Source: Desulfobacteraceae bacterium
Lineage (GTDB): Bacteria; Desulfobacterota; Desulfobacteria; Desulfobacterales; Desulfobacteraceae
Length of the DNA: 6,987 nucleotides
Assembly (NCBI GenBank): GCA_003354055.1
Contig: PIVQ01000377.1
Span: 1 to 6,987 of the forward strand
Direction: 5' to 3'
The notes beneath the pieces are model-generated. The model worked only from the letters and a program-made list of their open reading frames with translations. It did not search any database and was not told the origin of the DNA. Positions 6,364 to 6,987 of the stretch are shown in pieces. Within the stretch, counting starts at the first letter, position 1; each line of letters begins with the position of its first letter. A program made the translations under genes and the position numbers.

Positions 6364-6987
6364 TTAAGGATGTTCTTCAAAAGCAGAATCCAGCCGTCCG
6401 TCATGGCAGGTTCCGCAGTCCATCTTGCCCTTGGCAAAATCGGCCTCTTTATCCTTGTCATGGCATTCGATACAGGTTGCCTGGTTGGCGCTTGGCTTTG
6501 AGCTGATGTCTTTTCCGGCAAGCTTATCATTTATAATTTCAGCAGCCTTTTGGGCCACAACCGCAGTCACCCTTGCGCATCGTTCGGACCGTTCCTTACT
6601 GTGCATGTCGTTGTCTGTCTCATAGCACCACTGGCTCACGGATACATGGCATAGCACAGACTCCGGCACTGTCGGTGGCGGGGTAAAATCCAATTTCTTG
6701 ATTTTGGGTTCAAATACAGGAATTTTTTCTGTTTCATACCACCTGAACAGGGAATCGATCATCTCCGTGCTTTCATCCCTGCCGTAAAAAAGACCGAAGG
6801 CTGCCGCAGCTGCGTTCAGAGATCCGCAAAGGGTTCCCCAGTTGCCAACGCCGCTGGCGCCATAACTCATCATTTGAATGGGAAACGTATCATATGGCGC
6901 ACCGTATTTGAGGGCCATCTGCCCGACAATACCTTTAAAGACACCGTATCCGCAGCCCTGACCTGAGTTGTAGAACCCACTGTACCC
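6364..6987 (-). CDS. Split-Soret-type dihaem cytochrome c (C_GCAxxG_C_C family), C-terminal part
   Basis: The reading frame enters from the right edge without a start; 207 residues and the TAA stop are visible. The visible part opens with GYSGFYNSGQGCGYGVFKGI (1-20), then GNWGTLCGSLNAAAAAFGL (48-66), both typical of C_GCAxxG_C_C proteins with conserved Cys (here Cys12, Cys54, then Cys113, Cys121, Cys137). The C-terminus carries two c-type haem sites, CIECH (172-176) and CGTCH (191-195), separated by a charged Lys/Asp/Glu linker. This combination is that of split-Soret cytochrome c, a periplasmic homodimer from sulfate reducers with two closely packed haems per subunit and, as I recall from the Desulfovibrio desulfuricans protein, an extra iron(-sulfur) centre; the additional Cys residues would suit such a centre. 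Its physiological partner is not settled. The Met at 6918 is internal, since homologous sequence continues upstream of it. The export signal lies outside the window. It is on the same strand as the pump operon but separated by a terminator. Confidence 0.88.
   Translation of the reverse strand, partial: GYSGFYNSGQGCGYGVFKGIVGQMALKYGAPYDTFPIQMMSYGASGVGNWGTLCGSLNAAAAAFGLFYGRDESTEMIDSLFRWYETEKIPVFEPKIKKLDFTPPPTVPESVLCHVSVSQWCYETDNDMHSKERSERCARVTAVVAQKAAEIINDKLAGKDISSKPSANQATCIECHDKDKEADFAKGKMDCGTCHDGRLDSAFEEHP

Noticed and set aside
6079..6501. Plus-strand open frame spanning the adaptor start, leader and cytochrome 3' end
   Set aside because: It crosses the terminator hairpin and the antisense of two well-supported genes. 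The translated product has no recognisable features.
6364..6918. Cytochrome gene beginning at the Met at 6918
   Set aside because: The frame stays open to the window edge, and the 23 codons upstream encode the conserved GQGCGYG segment, so this Met is internal and the gene is truncated by the window.

Overview
The window reads almost entirely on the minus strand. It looks like a piece of a chromosome from a sulfate-reducing Desulfobacterota bacterium, perhaps Desulfobacteraceae. That placement is an inference: it rests on a split-Soret-type cytochrome c (a dihaem protein known from Desulfovibrio and relatives) and on general protein style, because no ribosomal RNA or other taxonomic marker is present.

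Layout from high to low coordinates, in the direction of transcription. (1) 6987-6364: the C-terminal 207 residues of a split-Soret / C_GCAxxG_C_C-type dihaem cytochrome c, whose N-terminus lies outside the window. A strong hairpin terminator follows at 6342-6282. (2) 6281-6153: a short leader/promoter region with a perfect 10-bp inverted repeat whose arms are 42 bp apart. (3) 6152-4980: periplasmic adaptor (membrane fusion) lipoprotein. (4) 4980-1834: HAE1/AcrB-type RND pump of 1048 residues. (5) 1837-410: NodT/OprM-type outer-membrane factor lipoprotein. (6) 403-1: the first 134 codons of a second, different RND-superfamily exporter (MMPL / COG1033 type), probably starting at GTG and running off the left edge.

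Genes 3-5 form one tightly coupled operon (TAATG and ATGA overlaps) encoding a complete tripartite efflux pump: inner-membrane proton-driven RND transporter, periplasmic adaptor and outer-membrane channel. All diagnostic residues checked by eye are intact: the Asp-Asp pair and Lys of the RND proton relay, the RLS docking motif of the adaptor, and the lipoboxes of adaptor and channel. Gene 6 begins six bases after the stop codon of the outer-membrane factor and in the same frame, so it is probably a fourth operon member. An 18-bp perfect palindrome lies within its first codons and could attenuate its expression.

I found no wholly new system. The least ordinary parts are the coupled fourth gene with its start-proximal palindrome, the spaced inverted repeat in the operon leader, and the partial split-Soret cytochrome. 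No transcriptional regulator gene is inside the window.
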